Shown: positions 56,871-64,000 of the stretch, piece after piece | Numbering within the stretch: the stretch's first letter is position 1 | Layout of the letters: every line of letters starts with the position of its first letter | Assembly (NCBI RefSeq): GCF_031458075.1 | Contig: NZ_JAVDXT010000001.1 | Location: forward strand, 1,488,001 to 1,552,000 | DNA from: Rhodoferax_B ferrireducens_A | GTDB lineage: Bacteria > Pseudomonadota > Gammaproteobacteria > Burkholderiales > Burkholderiaceae_C | Reading direction: 5' to 3' | Length of the DNA stretch: 64,000 nucleotides | Notes under the pieces: generated by a model | Database searches by the model: none | What the model saw: only the letters and a program-made list of their open reading frames with translations | Told to the model about the DNA's origin: nothing | Position numbers and translations under genes: made by a program

Positions 56871-57608
56871 TTACAGTCGCATCCTGTGGGTGTTCTTGCA
56901 GGTGTACATGGCCTGGTCGGCAACGCACAAAACATGTGCGAAGTCCATGCCGTCTCCCGGATACAGCGCCAGGCCTATGCTGGCGCCCACCGATACCGTG
57001 GTGCCGCAATCCAGTCGAATGGCTTGGGCCAAGATGCGTGTCAGTTTGCGGCTGACCAAGGCGACCTCCTGGGCATCTCGGACGGCTTCCACAAGCAGCA
57101 CAAACTCGTCGCCGCCAAGCCTCGCTACGGTATCGCAGGTCCGGACGGAGGCCTGCAGGCGACGGGCCACTGCGACCAGAACCGTGTCGCCAGCCGCATG
57201 GCCATAGTGGTCGTTGATGGCCTTGAATCCGTCCAGATCCACCATCAGTACCGCAAAACAATCGCCGCTGCGTTTGGCCCGCTCCATTGCGCACTGGAAG
57301 CGGTCTTGCAGCAACTTACGGTTGGCCAGCCCGGTCAGTTCGTCATGGTGGAGTTGCGCTTCCAGCTGTTGCTGGCGGCAGCGTAACTGCGCAATGATCT
57401 CTTCCAACTCAGCGGTGCGTTGGGCTACGAGCTGCTCCAGCTGTGCATGCAATGGCATGGGGCTTTGCGTGCTTTTTTCCTGGTGGCCGCAAATGCCATG
57501 CTTGTTGGCGCTGGAGGCATGCGGCACGCTATTGTCCGCATAGCGCCAGTTCTTCATGCTATCCGCCCAAGTATGCGTGCCTGTGGGCCATCTTGGCTCG
57601 GCCAGCAT
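56871..57608 (-). CDS. Diguanylate cyclase (coiled-coil GGDEF)
   Basis: A 245-residue soluble GGDEF protein. A coiled coil (about 52-86, LHAQLEQLVAQRTAELEEI) feeds into the cyclase domain, with LTGLANRKLLQDRF, MVDLDGFKAINDHYGH and GGDEF at 165-169. RTCD at 156-159 is an inhibitory RxxD site, so it should be active with feedback control. ATG 57608 starts 3 bp after the stop of the small membrane protein (TAAGCCATG); an ATG at 57557 with GGCGGA upstream is the alternative. No sensor domain is present, so control probably comes from a partner, perhaps the kinase or the small membrane protein. Confidence 0.9.
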   Translation of the reverse strand: MLAEPRWPTGTHTWADSMKNWRYADNSVPHASSANKHGICGHQEKSTQSPMPLHAQLEQLVAQRTAELEEIIAQLRCRQQQLEAQLHHDELTGLANRKLLQDRFQCAMERAKRSGDCFAVLMVDLDGFKAINDHYGHAAGDTVLVAVARRLQASVRTCDTVARLGGDEFVLLVEAVRDAQEVALVSRKLTRILAQAIRLDCGTTVSVGASIGLALYPGDGMDFAHVLCVADQAMYTCKNTHRMRL

Positions 57609-57611
57609 GGC

Positions 57612-57812
57612 TTACTGCAAGCCTGCTGCGATGACCAGCGGGGACTCATGCGCTGGCGGCGGTGCTTCGCCGGAATGGCCGCCAGACTGCTGCGAACTTC
57701 GCAATAGGCTTGACGAGGTAGAAGACGCGGGGGGTGGAGATGCGGCAGCGGCAATCGCCAATACCAAGACAAAAACCAATGCCACAACCACGAGGTTCAA
57801 AACAATCAACAT
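57612..57812 (-). CDS. Small single-pass membrane protein opening the signalling cassette
   Basis: A 66-residue protein: one hydrophobic helix (LIVLNLVVVALVFVLVLAIA, about residues 2-21), then a Pro/Ser-rich tail of 45 residues. ACAGGTGTG stands well before ATG 57812. Its stop lies 3 bp ahead of the cyclase ATG, as in a tightly coupled operon. I do not recognise the family. Roles as a membrane tether or regulator of the cyclase are guesses. Another frame on the opposite strand is also open here, so the call is moderate. Confidence 0.5.
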   Translation of the reverse strand: MLIVLNLVVVALVFVLVLAIAAAASPPPASSTSSSLLRSSQQSGGHSGEAPPPAHESPLVIAAGLQ

Positions 57813-58197
57813 CGCACACACCTGTTCTTGAAAATGCGCGGGCCTAAGACCTGCATGCTCTAACGAAAGAAGCTATCGCTCCAGGTCTGGCATGGTTGGT
57901 TTCATTTGTGAAACTGCTTTTGGGAAGCTTTAAGCCTTTGCCAGATAGGCTTACTTCTCAAGATGCGTGCCAATGAAAATATGCAATGAAATCAAAGGTG
58001 TAACGTATTTTCTCAGGTGTAACTTGTCTGCTTTCACCGACAGATGTTGTTAGGTGAAGAAAAAATCCCAATGGAATCATGGGTTTGCAGTGTCGGTGAA
58101 GACCGACAGCTGGGCTTGGGCTAAGCAGGCGGCTCAAGACCAATTGCCCGGGTTCAAGCTATTGCATTGAAGTATCTGCCGCGTGTGTCGTGGCTGT
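57813..58197. other. 385-bp gene-free stretch with repeated CCGACA motifs
   Basis: Separates the PP2C gene from the signalling cassette, both on the minus strand, and should hold the cassette promoter. TTCACCGACAG occurs at 58033-58043, and TGTCGGT-GAAG-ACCGACA (58091-58108) is a hairpin whose left arm is an inverted copy of the same motif. This part of the window is clearly more AT-rich than its surroundings. I see no tRNA, ORF or sigma-54 site I trust. Confidence 0.4.
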
Positions 58198-58953
58198 TTA
58201 GAGCTCCGAGATATTGATCACGATCAGCGACAGGTTGTCGCCGGTGCCGCGTGCCCTGGCCCGGGCTTTCTCGATCAAAAAGCCGGTAGCGTCCCGGGCC
58301 GACATACCTGAGAGCACCGCGCCCAATTCTGTCTCGGTGAAATAATGCCATACCCCGTCGCTACAGGCCATGATTGCGTCGCCGGCTTGCAGTTGCGGCT
58401 GCATGTGTACATCGATGGGCGGGTCGGCTTCGGTGCCCAGGCAGCCTAGAAGGATGTTGGAATCGGGGTGGCTATTGGCTTCTTCTGCGGTGATTTCCCC
58501 GCGCTCCACCAAGGTTTGCACGTAAGAGTGGTCCAGCGTGCGCTTCAGCAGTTTGTCTTTGTGGTAGTGGTAAATGCGTGAGTCGCCCGTGTGGGCCCAA
58601 TAGCATTGCCCTGTGGGCATGATGAGGAATAGAGCCGCAGTGCTATGGGGTTCTTCCTCGGCGGAGATCGCGGTCAGCTTGATGACCAGATGCGCCTCCG
58701 CAACGATATGTTTGAGCATGGCCGTTGCATCGTCGGCATAAGGATCAAAGCGCTCAAACAGTTGCTTGGCTGTCATCATGACCTGGTCAGAGGCTTTGCG
58801 TCCGCCGCTGCGTCCGCCCATTCCGTCGGCAATGACTCCGAGCACACAGCCGGTTACGCGGGCATGGCTTAACAGGATCAATTGGTCCTGTTGGTATTCA
58901 CGATCACCCTTGTGTAGTCCGGTCGAAGCCGTAATCCTGAAACCTGGAGTCAT
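58198..58953 (-). CDS. PP2C-type serine/threonine phosphatase
   Basis: A 251-residue metal-dependent phosphatase. Metal-binding Asp motifs appear in order: GDREYQQDQ, VIADGMGGRSGG, YWAHTGDSRIY, MACSDGVWHY and GTGDNLSLIV. Such enzymes remove phosphate from Ser/Thr of target proteins, often opposite an Hanks-type kinase; none is adjacent here. ATG 58953 is taken (MTPGFRITASTG); an ATG at 59016 adds 21 residues with no family match. It is 385 bp upstream of the signalling cassette on the same strand, so a functional link is possible but not shown. Confidence 0.92.
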   Translation of the reverse strand: MTPGFRITASTGLHKGDREYQQDQLILLSHARVTGCVLGVIADGMGGRSGGRKASDQVMMTAKQLFERFDPYADDATAMLKHIVAEAHLVIKLTAISAEEEPHSTAALFLIMPTGQCYWAHTGDSRIYHYHKDKLLKRTLDHSYVQTLVERGEITAEEANSHPDSNILLGCLGTEADPPIDVHMQPQLQAGDAIMACSDGVWHYFTETELGAVLSGMSARDATGFLIEKARARARGTGDNLSLIVINISEL

Positions 58954-59081
58954 GGTGAGATGCTTCGTTGGGTAGTTGGCGCAGGGAACGTGTCCGCAGA
59001 TAATGCGAACACCCATTTGAATATCCGCATTATCCCGTCATCTACGGGGCAAGACGGCCCCCTTCGCCACAGATTGCTGCC

Positions 59082-59285
59082 TTGAACGTCAACCTCCACT
59101 CCCCAGAACGCCATTTGATTGAGCTACGCATGGAGCATGCAGATCTGGATGCCACCATAGACCGGTTGGTAGAGCATATGCCCTTGGACGAGCTTATGCT
59201 GCAGCGTCTGAAGAAGCGGCGTCTGGCATTGCGCGACAGGATTTCTCGCCTGGAAATTGCGCTTGATCCCAAAGAGCCCGCCTGA
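59082..59285 (+). CDS. YdcH/DUF465-family small protein
   Basis: A 67-residue coiled-coil-like protein. LIELRMEHADLDATIDRL and MLQRLKKRRLALRDRI fit the DUF465 (YdcH) pattern of H-x-x-L-D repeats and a basic helix. Function unknown. The natural start is the TTG at 59082, giving MNVNLHSPERHLIEL; no ATG gives the whole domain. Its stop overlaps the ATG of the helicase gene (TGATG), so the two genes are translationally coupled. Confidence 0.75.
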   Translation: MNVNLHSPERHLIELRMEHADLDATIDRLVEHMPLDELMLQRLKKRRLALRDRISRLEIALDPKEPA

Positions 59286-61294
59286 TGGATTTGCAGCACC
59301 GGGTTGCTGAAGCGTTTTCTCCGCTAGGGGCTTTGGCCCGGACCACGCCACAGTTCGCGCCACGACAAGGTCAGCTGGACATGGCTTTGGCGGTGGCGCG
59401 TACCGTGGAAGAGGGTGGTGTGCTGGTGGTGGAGGCGGGTACAGGCGTCGGTAAGACGTTTGCCTATCTGGTGCCTGCACTGCTAAGTGGCGAGCGCGTA
59501 TTGCTATCCACTGCAACCAAAACATTGCAGGACCAGTTGTTTGGACGGGACTTGCCTGGACTGCTGCAAGCCCTGGGTTTGGTGTTGCGCACGGCCCTGT
59601 TAAAGGGGCGGGGCAGCTATTTGTGCCTGCACAGGATGAGGCAGGCCCGTATGGGTACGCCTTTGGCTGCGGCAGTCTTGCCGGTATTGGCCCAAATCGA
59701 GCGGTGGTCGCAATCCACCCGGACAGGGGATCTGGCCGAGCTTTCCGAACTGGACGAGCGATCCCCCCTGTTGCCGTTGGTCACATCCACCCGTGAAAAC
59801 TGCCTGGGCGCGCAGTGCCCTCAGTTCCGTGCCTGCCATGTGAATCTGGCGCGCCGAGAGGCATTGGCTGCGGATGTGGTGGTGATCAACCACCATGTGT
59901 TCTTTGCCGACCTGGCGGTGCGCGAGTCCGGCATGGCCGAGCTGCTTCCCAGTGCGCGGATCGCGATATTTGACGAGGCGCACCAGTTCAACGAAACCGG
60001 CGTGCAGTTCTTGGGCAACCATCTCGGCACAGGGCAATTATTGGATTTTGCGCGGGATGTGCTGGCGGCAGGGCTTCAGCAAGCCCGCGGCTTGGTAGCT
60101 TGGCATGATGTGGTCTTTGCTTTGGAGCGAGCTACACGTGAACTGCGCCTGGTATTGGGCTCCATGCCAGCAGGTACCAAGTTGCGCTGGGCTGGCGAAT
60201 CGCCCGATGGCGTGTCTGATGATTTGTGGGGTGAGGCCATAGCCGATGTGGCAGCTTCCTTGCGACAGGCTATATCGGCCTTGGATACGGTGACCGAGCT
60301 GGCACCTGACTTTGTGCGATTGCATGAACGGGCCGTTGCACTGGCTGAGCGTACACAGCAGTTTGCCCATCCGTGTGCATCGGAGTCGGTGCGCTGGGTG
60401 GATGTGGGGGCGCAGCTACGTCTTACGGAATCACCGCTGGATATTGCCAGTGCAGTGCAAGCCCGTTTGCTGGATGGCAATGGATCTGCATCCTCTAAGT
60501 CCTGGGTGTTCACGTCGGCGACCTTGGGCGACGATGAGCGCTTGACTTGGTTTACCGAGCGCTGCGGTCTGCCCGATGCCATCTGTTTGCGCGTTGACAG
60601 TCCGTTTGATTACGCTGCGCAAGCCACTTTGTACGTGCCGCGCCAGTTACCCAAGCCGAATGATCCCGCGCATAGCGCGCAGGTTGCGGTGTTCGCGGCC
60701 GATGCGGTCCGCAATCTAGGTGGGCGCACCATGGTGCTCACCACTACCTTGCGGGCTTTGCGGGCAATTGGAGATAGTTTGCAGGCCGCTTTTGCAGACG
60801 ACCCACATATCGAAGTCTTGGTGCAGGGGCAGTGGCCGAAGCGCCAACTGATGGAGCGCTTGCGCCAAGGCGCGTCCAATGGCTTGCCGGGTTGTGTGCT
60901 GGTGGCATCCGCCTCTTTTTGGGAGGGAGTGGATGTACCGGGCGACAGCTTGCAGCTGGTGATCATCGACAAGCTGCCGTTTCCGCCACCCAATGATCCT
61001 GTGGTGGAGGCGCGCACCCGGCGTATTGAGTCCCAGGGCGGCAGCCCGTTTATGGATTATTTTGTCCCTGAAGCCGCAGTCGCTCTAAAGCAGGGAGCTG
61101 GGCGCCTGATCCGGCATGAATCAGACCAGGGCATGCTGGTGGTTTGTGACACCCGCCTGGTCACCATGGGCTACGGCAAACGCTTGCGTTCCGCCTTGCC
61201 GCCTATGCGGGTGCTGAAGACGGGCGACGAATTTCAGCAGGCCTTGGCGTACTTGCGCACGCTCACCACAGCTTCCACCACGGCGAGTCTTTAG
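59285..61294 (+). CDS. DinG/YoaA-family ATP-dependent DNA helicase
   Basis: A 669-residue XPD-like superfamily 2 helicase. Walker A VVEAGTGVGKTFAYLVPALL, DEAH box in IAIFDEAHQFNE, and the C-terminal motif VI segment (KQGAGRLIRHESDQGMLVV). Four Cys that would hold a [4Fe-4S] cluster are found: YLCLHRMR and ENCLGAQCPQFRACHV. DinG unwinds 5'-3' and resolves R-loops; YoaA joins the clamp loader chi subunit in repair. The alignment seen here does not separate them. Its stop lies within the convergent bamD gene (31-bp overlap). Confidence 0.93.
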   Translation: MDLQHRVAEAFSPLGALARTTPQFAPRQGQLDMALAVARTVEEGGVLVVEAGTGVGKTFAYLVPALLSGERVLLSTATKTLQDQLFGRDLPGLLQALGLVLRTALLKGRGSYLCLHRMRQARMGTPLAAAVLPVLAQIERWSQSTRTGDLAELSELDERSPLLPLVTSTRENCLGAQCPQFRACHVNLARREALAADVVVINHHVFFADLAVRESGMAELLPSARIAIFDEAHQFNETGVQFLGNHLGTGQLLDFARDVLAAGLQQARGLVAWHDVVFALERATRELRLVLGSMPAGTKLRWAGESPDGVSDDLWGEAIADVAASLRQAISALDTVTELAPDFVRLHERAVALAERTQQFAHPCASESVRWVDVGAQLRLTESPLDIASAVQARLLDGNGSASSKSWVFTSATLGDDERLTWFTERCGLPDAICLRVDSPFDYAAQATLYVPRQLPKPNDPAHSAQVAVFAADAVRNLGGRTMVLTTTLRALRAIGDSLQAAFADDPHIEVLVQGQWPKRQLMERLRQGASNGLPGCVLVASASFWEGVDVPGDSLQLVIIDKLPFPPPNDPVVEARTRRIESQGGSPFMDYFVPEAAVALKQGAGRLIRHESDQGMLVVCDTRLVTMGYGKRLRSALPPMRVLKTGDEFQQALAYLRTLTTASTTASL

Positions 61295-62069
61295 CTTTAA
61301 AGCCCCGGCTGACATATTCGCTTTGGGGGTAGTTTTGCGCCAGTACCCGTTGGGTATCGTCGCGCAGCTGAGTCATGCCCAAAGCCTCGTAAGACTTGAC
61401 CATGATGTACAAGGCTTCTTCCAGCGCCGGCACATTGCTGTAGTCGGTCAATGCGGACTGTGCCCGGTTGATGGCTGCCACATAGGCACCGCGGGTGTAG
61501 TAGTAGCGCGCAACATGCACTTCGTACTGCGCCAAAGAATTGACGATATAGGTCATGCGCAACACCGCGTCGGGGGTGTAGCGTGAGTCAGGGAAGCGTG
61601 TGCTCAATTCCTTGAACGCTTCAAATGACTCCTTGGCCGCTTTCTGGTCGCGTTCCGAGAGATCCTGGCGGGTTATGAACGAGAACAGCCCGAGGTCCTC
61701 GTTAAAATTCACCACACCTTTCAGGTAGAGCGCGTAGTCCAGTGCGGGGCTGGCGGGATGCAGCTTGAGGAAGCGGTCCAGTGTGGCCAGAGCCTGGGCT
61801 TTGTCGCCTGACTTGTAGTGCGCGTAAGCCTTTTCAAGCTGTGCTTGCTGTGCCAACGGCGTACCTGCTGCGCGTCCTTCCAGTTTTTCGAACAAGCCTG
61901 CGGCCTTGTCGTAGGCGCCGGCATTGAGCTCATCCTTTGCCTCCGAGTAAATTTTGTTGGGGCTCCAATTGACTGTTTTGTCCTCGGCCACAGTCGAGCA
62001 AGCCGATAAAACGACGGCCAAACTGGCCATCCACAAGCTGGGGAACACCGATAATCTAGAGCGCAACAT
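61263..62069 (-). CDS. bamD: Outer-membrane assembly lipoprotein BamD
   Basis: Essential BAM-complex lipoprotein that, with BamA, inserts beta-barrels in the outer membrane; this includes the autotransporter at 7351. The 268-residue product has signal and lipobox VVLSAC, then five TPR-like helices pairs (WSPNKIYSEAKDELNAGAYD; ALATLDRFLKLHPASPALDY). Length matches E. coli BamD (245) and betaproteobacterial relatives (260-270). ATG 62069 or GTG 62072 begins it. It is divergent from rluD with a short gap, a conserved pairing in this group. Confidence 0.96.
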   Translation of the reverse strand: MLRSRLSVFPSLWMASLAVVLSACSTVAEDKTVNWSPNKIYSEAKDELNAGAYDKAAGLFEKLEGRAAGTPLAQQAQLEKAYAHYKSGDKAQALATLDRFLKLHPASPALDYALYLKGVVNFNEDLGLFSFITRQDLSERDQKAAKESFEAFKELSTRFPDSRYTPDAVLRMTYIVNSLAQYEVHVARYYYTRGAYVAAINRAQSALTDYSNVPALEEALYIMVKSYEALGMTQLRDDTQRVLAQNYPQSEYVSRGFKAKDSPWWKLW

Positions 62070-62152
62070 CACTGGCCACTTTCTTGAAACTAAGCAATTT
62101 GATTATATCGACCGACCTTGTAGCAGAAGAGGTGGTGGAAAGCGCCGTCGAC

Positions 62153-63091
62153 ATGGTGGAGTCGGAGCTTCGCCCGCTGTTGATTCCCGAGGCACAGCAT
62201 GGCGTCCGGCTGGACCGGGCTCTGGTCGAGCTGGTGCCGGAGTTTTCGCGCAACTACTTGCAGCAGCTGATTGAATCCGGCGCGGTCACGCTGCAGGGCA
62301 AGCCGGTGTGCAAGCCTTCCGCCAAGGTACGCGCAGGCGATGCAGGCACCATCGAGCTGCGTCCTACGCTGCAAAGCCAGGCGTTTAAACCCGAAGCGAT
62401 GGCACTGGATGTGGTTTTCGAAGATGAGTTTTTACGGGTTATCCATAAGCCTGCGGGTTTGGTTGTGCATCCTGCGCCTGGCAACTGGAGTGGCACATTG
62501 CTCAATGGCCTGCTGGCGCGTGATGTACAGGCCCAGTTGCTGCCCCGTGCCGGTATCGTGCATCGGCTCGACAAGGACACCAGTGGACTGATGGTGGTGG
62601 CGCGGACCCGGGCCACCATGGATGCTTTGGTCGCCCTGATCGCTGCGCGGGAAGTCAGTCGCCAATACCTGGCGCTGGCGCACAAGTCTTGGCAGGGGCC
62701 GGCGACCCGCAGCATTGAGCTGCCGATTGGCCGTGATCCGCGCAATCGCCTGCGTATGGCAGCCGTCGATTTAAACCTGCATGCGGGAAAAGCTGCACGG
62801 ACCGATATTGCACTGCTGCAGAATTTCGACCAGGGCTGCTTTGTACGGTGTACCTTGTATACCGGCCGCACCCACCAGATACGGGTCCATATGGCGTCGA
62901 TGGGGCATTCCTTGGTCGGCGATGTGTTGTATGGTGGCTCTCCTGCCGTTGGTTTGACCCGGCAGGCGTTGCATGCGACGCAGTTGGCATTTGTGCATCC
63001 CATGACGGGTGTCGCCTTGCGCTTTCATGCGCCTTTGCCCGATGATATGCGCCAGGCGCTGGCGCTGTGGGGCCTCAGTTACAATGGATGA
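62153..63091 (+). CDS. rluD: Ribosomal large-subunit pseudouridine synthase D
   Basis: Makes pseudouridines at 1911, 1915 and 1917 of helix 69 in 23S rRNA. The 312-residue product has an N-terminal S4 RNA-binding domain (VRLDRALVELVPEFSRNY) and the catalytic Asp in AGIVHRLDKDTSGLMVVA, with RTHQIRVHMASMGHSLVGD near the C-terminus. ATG 62153 (GGAAAG ten bases before) puts the S4 motif at the same distance from the start as in E. coli RluD; the open frame begins with TTG at 62084, leaving only 14 bp to bamD. A terminator and scpB follow. Confidence 0.95.
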   Translation: MVESELRPLLIPEAQHGVRLDRALVELVPEFSRNYLQQLIESGAVTLQGKPVCKPSAKVRAGDAGTIELRPTLQSQAFKPEAMALDVVFEDEFLRVIHKPAGLVVHPAPGNWSGTLLNGLLARDVQAQLLPRAGIVHRLDKDTSGLMVVARTRATMDALVALIAAREVSRQYLALAHKSWQGPATRSIELPIGRDPRNRLRMAAVDLNLHAGKAARTDIALLQNFDQGCFVRCTLYTGRTHQIRVHMASMGHSLVGDVLYGGSPAVGLTRQALHATQLAFVHPMTGVALRFHAPLPDDMRQALALWGLSYNG

Positions 63092-63186
63092 AAGCGTTTT
63101 GAGGCTCAGGCAGTAGTTCTGACGCTCGCTGGTTTTGCGACACCCCTTGGGGCTGGCTGCACTTTAAACCCCACGCTGTCGATTTC

Positions 63187-63207
63187 GCGCCGCTGAAGGC
63201 GCTTTTT
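63187..63207 (+). terminator. Short terminator after rluD
   Basis: GCGCC-GCTGAA-GGCGC followed by TTTTT. The stem is only 5 bp, so it is a modest call; position between rluD and scpB on the same strand fits. Confidence 0.6.
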
Positions 63208-63224
63208 CCGGGATAGTCCACACC

Positions 63225-63881
63225 ATGAATACGGCAGAGGCCAAACGCGTCCTCGAAGCTGCGCTGATATGTTCACCGCAGCCCTTGCCTGTGCGCGATA
63301 TGCGCATGCTGTTCCAGGATGAGCTGGGTGCCGACACGGTGAAGTCCTTGTTGTTGGACTTGCAAAACGACTGGGCGCAGCGCAGTGTCGAGCTGGTTAA
63401 CGTGGCCACGGGCTGGCGTTTTCAAAGTCGACCCGAAATGCGTGAGTACCTGGACCGGCTCCACCCTGAAAAGCCGCCGCGCTACAGCCGTGCCACCTTG
63501 GAAACCTTGGCCATCATCGCGTACCGCCAGCCAGCGACGCGGGGCGACATGGAAGAGATCCGTGGTGTCACTATTAGTGCCATGATCATCAAGCAACTGG
63601 AAGACCGGGGCTGGATTGAGGTGATCGGCCACCGCGAAACCGTAGGTCGCCCAGCCTTGTTTGCGACGACCCGCCAGTTTTTGGACGACTTAGGCCTCTC
63701 TTCATTGGACCAGCTGCCGCTAGCGGACGACCCAGTCCAACGTGCTGAGCTGCTGGCGTCATTGACCCAGCTGGAAGATCCCGCCCCACTTGTTGAGACT
63801 CCGGCGTCTGATCCGCCAGATGTTCCACCCATTTCCCCAGAGGCATCTACCGAGACCGGTGATTCCCCGCTAGCTAACTAG
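63225..63881 (+). CDS. scpB: Chromosome segregation/condensation protein ScpB
   Basis: Kleisin-partner subunit of the Smc-ScpA-ScpB condensin. The 218-residue product has two winged-helix domains: AKRVLEAALICSPQPLPVRD (N-terminal) and the conserved RYSRATLETLAIIAYRQP and GRPALFATTRQFLDDLGL (C-terminal). A Pro/Glu/Asp-rich acidic tail follows (about 180-218). Length is normal. ATG 63225. The next gene starts 8 bp after its stop. Confidence 0.95.
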   Translation: MNTAEAKRVLEAALICSPQPLPVRDMRMLFQDELGADTVKSLLLDLQNDWAQRSVELVNVATGWRFQSRPEMREYLDRLHPEKPPRYSRATLETLAIIAYRQPATRGDMEEIRGVTISAMIIKQLEDRGWIEVIGHRETVGRPALFATTRQFLDDLGLSSLDQLPLADDPVQRAELLASLTQLEDPAPLVETPASDPPDVPPISPEASTETGDSPLAN

Positions 63882-63889
63882 GCCACCCC

Positions 63890-64000
63890 ATGCATAACAC
63901 CCCTATTGATCCTGCTCCGCTTGCCGCCCCCGATGACCAAGCCGATGCCGGGCTGTTGATTCCTCCTTCGCCAGGCCTGGTTGCCGAAGGTGATTTGGCG
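63890..64000 (+). CDS. Start of a further gene (possibly rluB-type pseudouridine synthase), cut by the window edge
   Basis: ATG 63890 opens 37 codons that reach the window end: HNTPIDPAPLAAPDDQADAG, then LLIPPSPGLVAEGDLA. The Pro/Ala/Asp-rich composition is a disordered N-terminal tail with no domain yet. In betaproteobacteria scpB is very often followed by rluB, whose products have such tails, hence the suggestion. Nothing in the visible part proves it. Confidence 0.5.
   Translation, partial: MHNTPIDPAPLAAPDDQADAGLLIPPSPGLVAEGDLA

Noticed and set aside
1..64000. CRISPR arrays, insertion sequences, integrases, prophage genes
   Set aside because: None seen: spaced direct repeats are only the dispersed two-hairpin family, and no transposase, integrase or phage structural protein is encoded.

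Overview
The window looks like a chromosomal segment of a Comamonadaceae betaproteobacterium (Rhodoferax/Curvibacter/Acidovorax-like). This rests on high GC, the protein flavour throughout, a complete iscRSUA-hscBA-fdx cluster followed by dnaQ and a tRNA-Val, PEP-CTERM proteins, a Bug-type solute-binding protein, and at least 13 copies of a short two-hairpin intergenic repeat of the kind common in this family. There is no rRNA, CRISPR array, transposase, integrase or prophage. Most of the window is ordinary housekeeping and accessory metabolism.

Layout. 1-6.9 kb: end of a tartrate/isopropylmalate-type dehydrogenase gene with a Bug binding protein and divergent LysR regulator, then VOC and TfoX-N small proteins, a DMT exporter with divergent LysR gene, and a GNAT acetyltransferase. 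6.9-10.4 kb: a decayed, unidentified gene and a 999-residue autotransporter. 10.4-20.5 kb: metE/metR, a YbhB-like protein, an AraC regulator, DinB, a TIGR01777 epimerase, a YggC-like kinase, and a phospholipase C followed by a PEP-CTERM protein. 20.8-35.6 kb: cobQ, cobT, three membrane or soluble c-di-GMP proteins, a secreted phytase-like esterase, and a five-gene polar amino-acid ABC operon with an embedded M14-type deacylase. 35.7-44.3 kb: nth, a PLP aminotransferase, aidB, a GH43-AbfB lipoprotein, a second PEP-CTERM protein, an aromatic/aspartate aminotransferase and a small ion-channel protein.

44.3-53 kb: uvrB behind a perfect CTGT-N8-ACAG LexA-type site, then the whole iron-sulfur assembly operon, dnaQ and tRNA-Val(CAC) with a strong terminator. 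53-59 kb (minus strand): a signalling cassette read as small membrane protein, diguanylate cyclase, GAF-PAS histidine kinase, single-domain response regulator and sigma-54 activator, with a PP2C phosphatase gene just upstream. 59-64 kb: a YdcH-like protein coupled to a DinG-type helicase, bamD, rluD, scpB and the start of one more gene.

The least textbook parts are the tightly packed phosphorelay/c-di-GMP cassette at 53-57.8 kb, a copy of the intergenic repeat that appears to lie in frame inside hscA, a 20-codon leader ORF with a strong ribosome binding site before the GH43 gene, and the deacylase inside the amino-acid ABC operon. Many apparent starts in high-GC sequence are uncertain; I moved several to positions supported by a ribosome binding site, by overlap with the upstream stop, or by family length.
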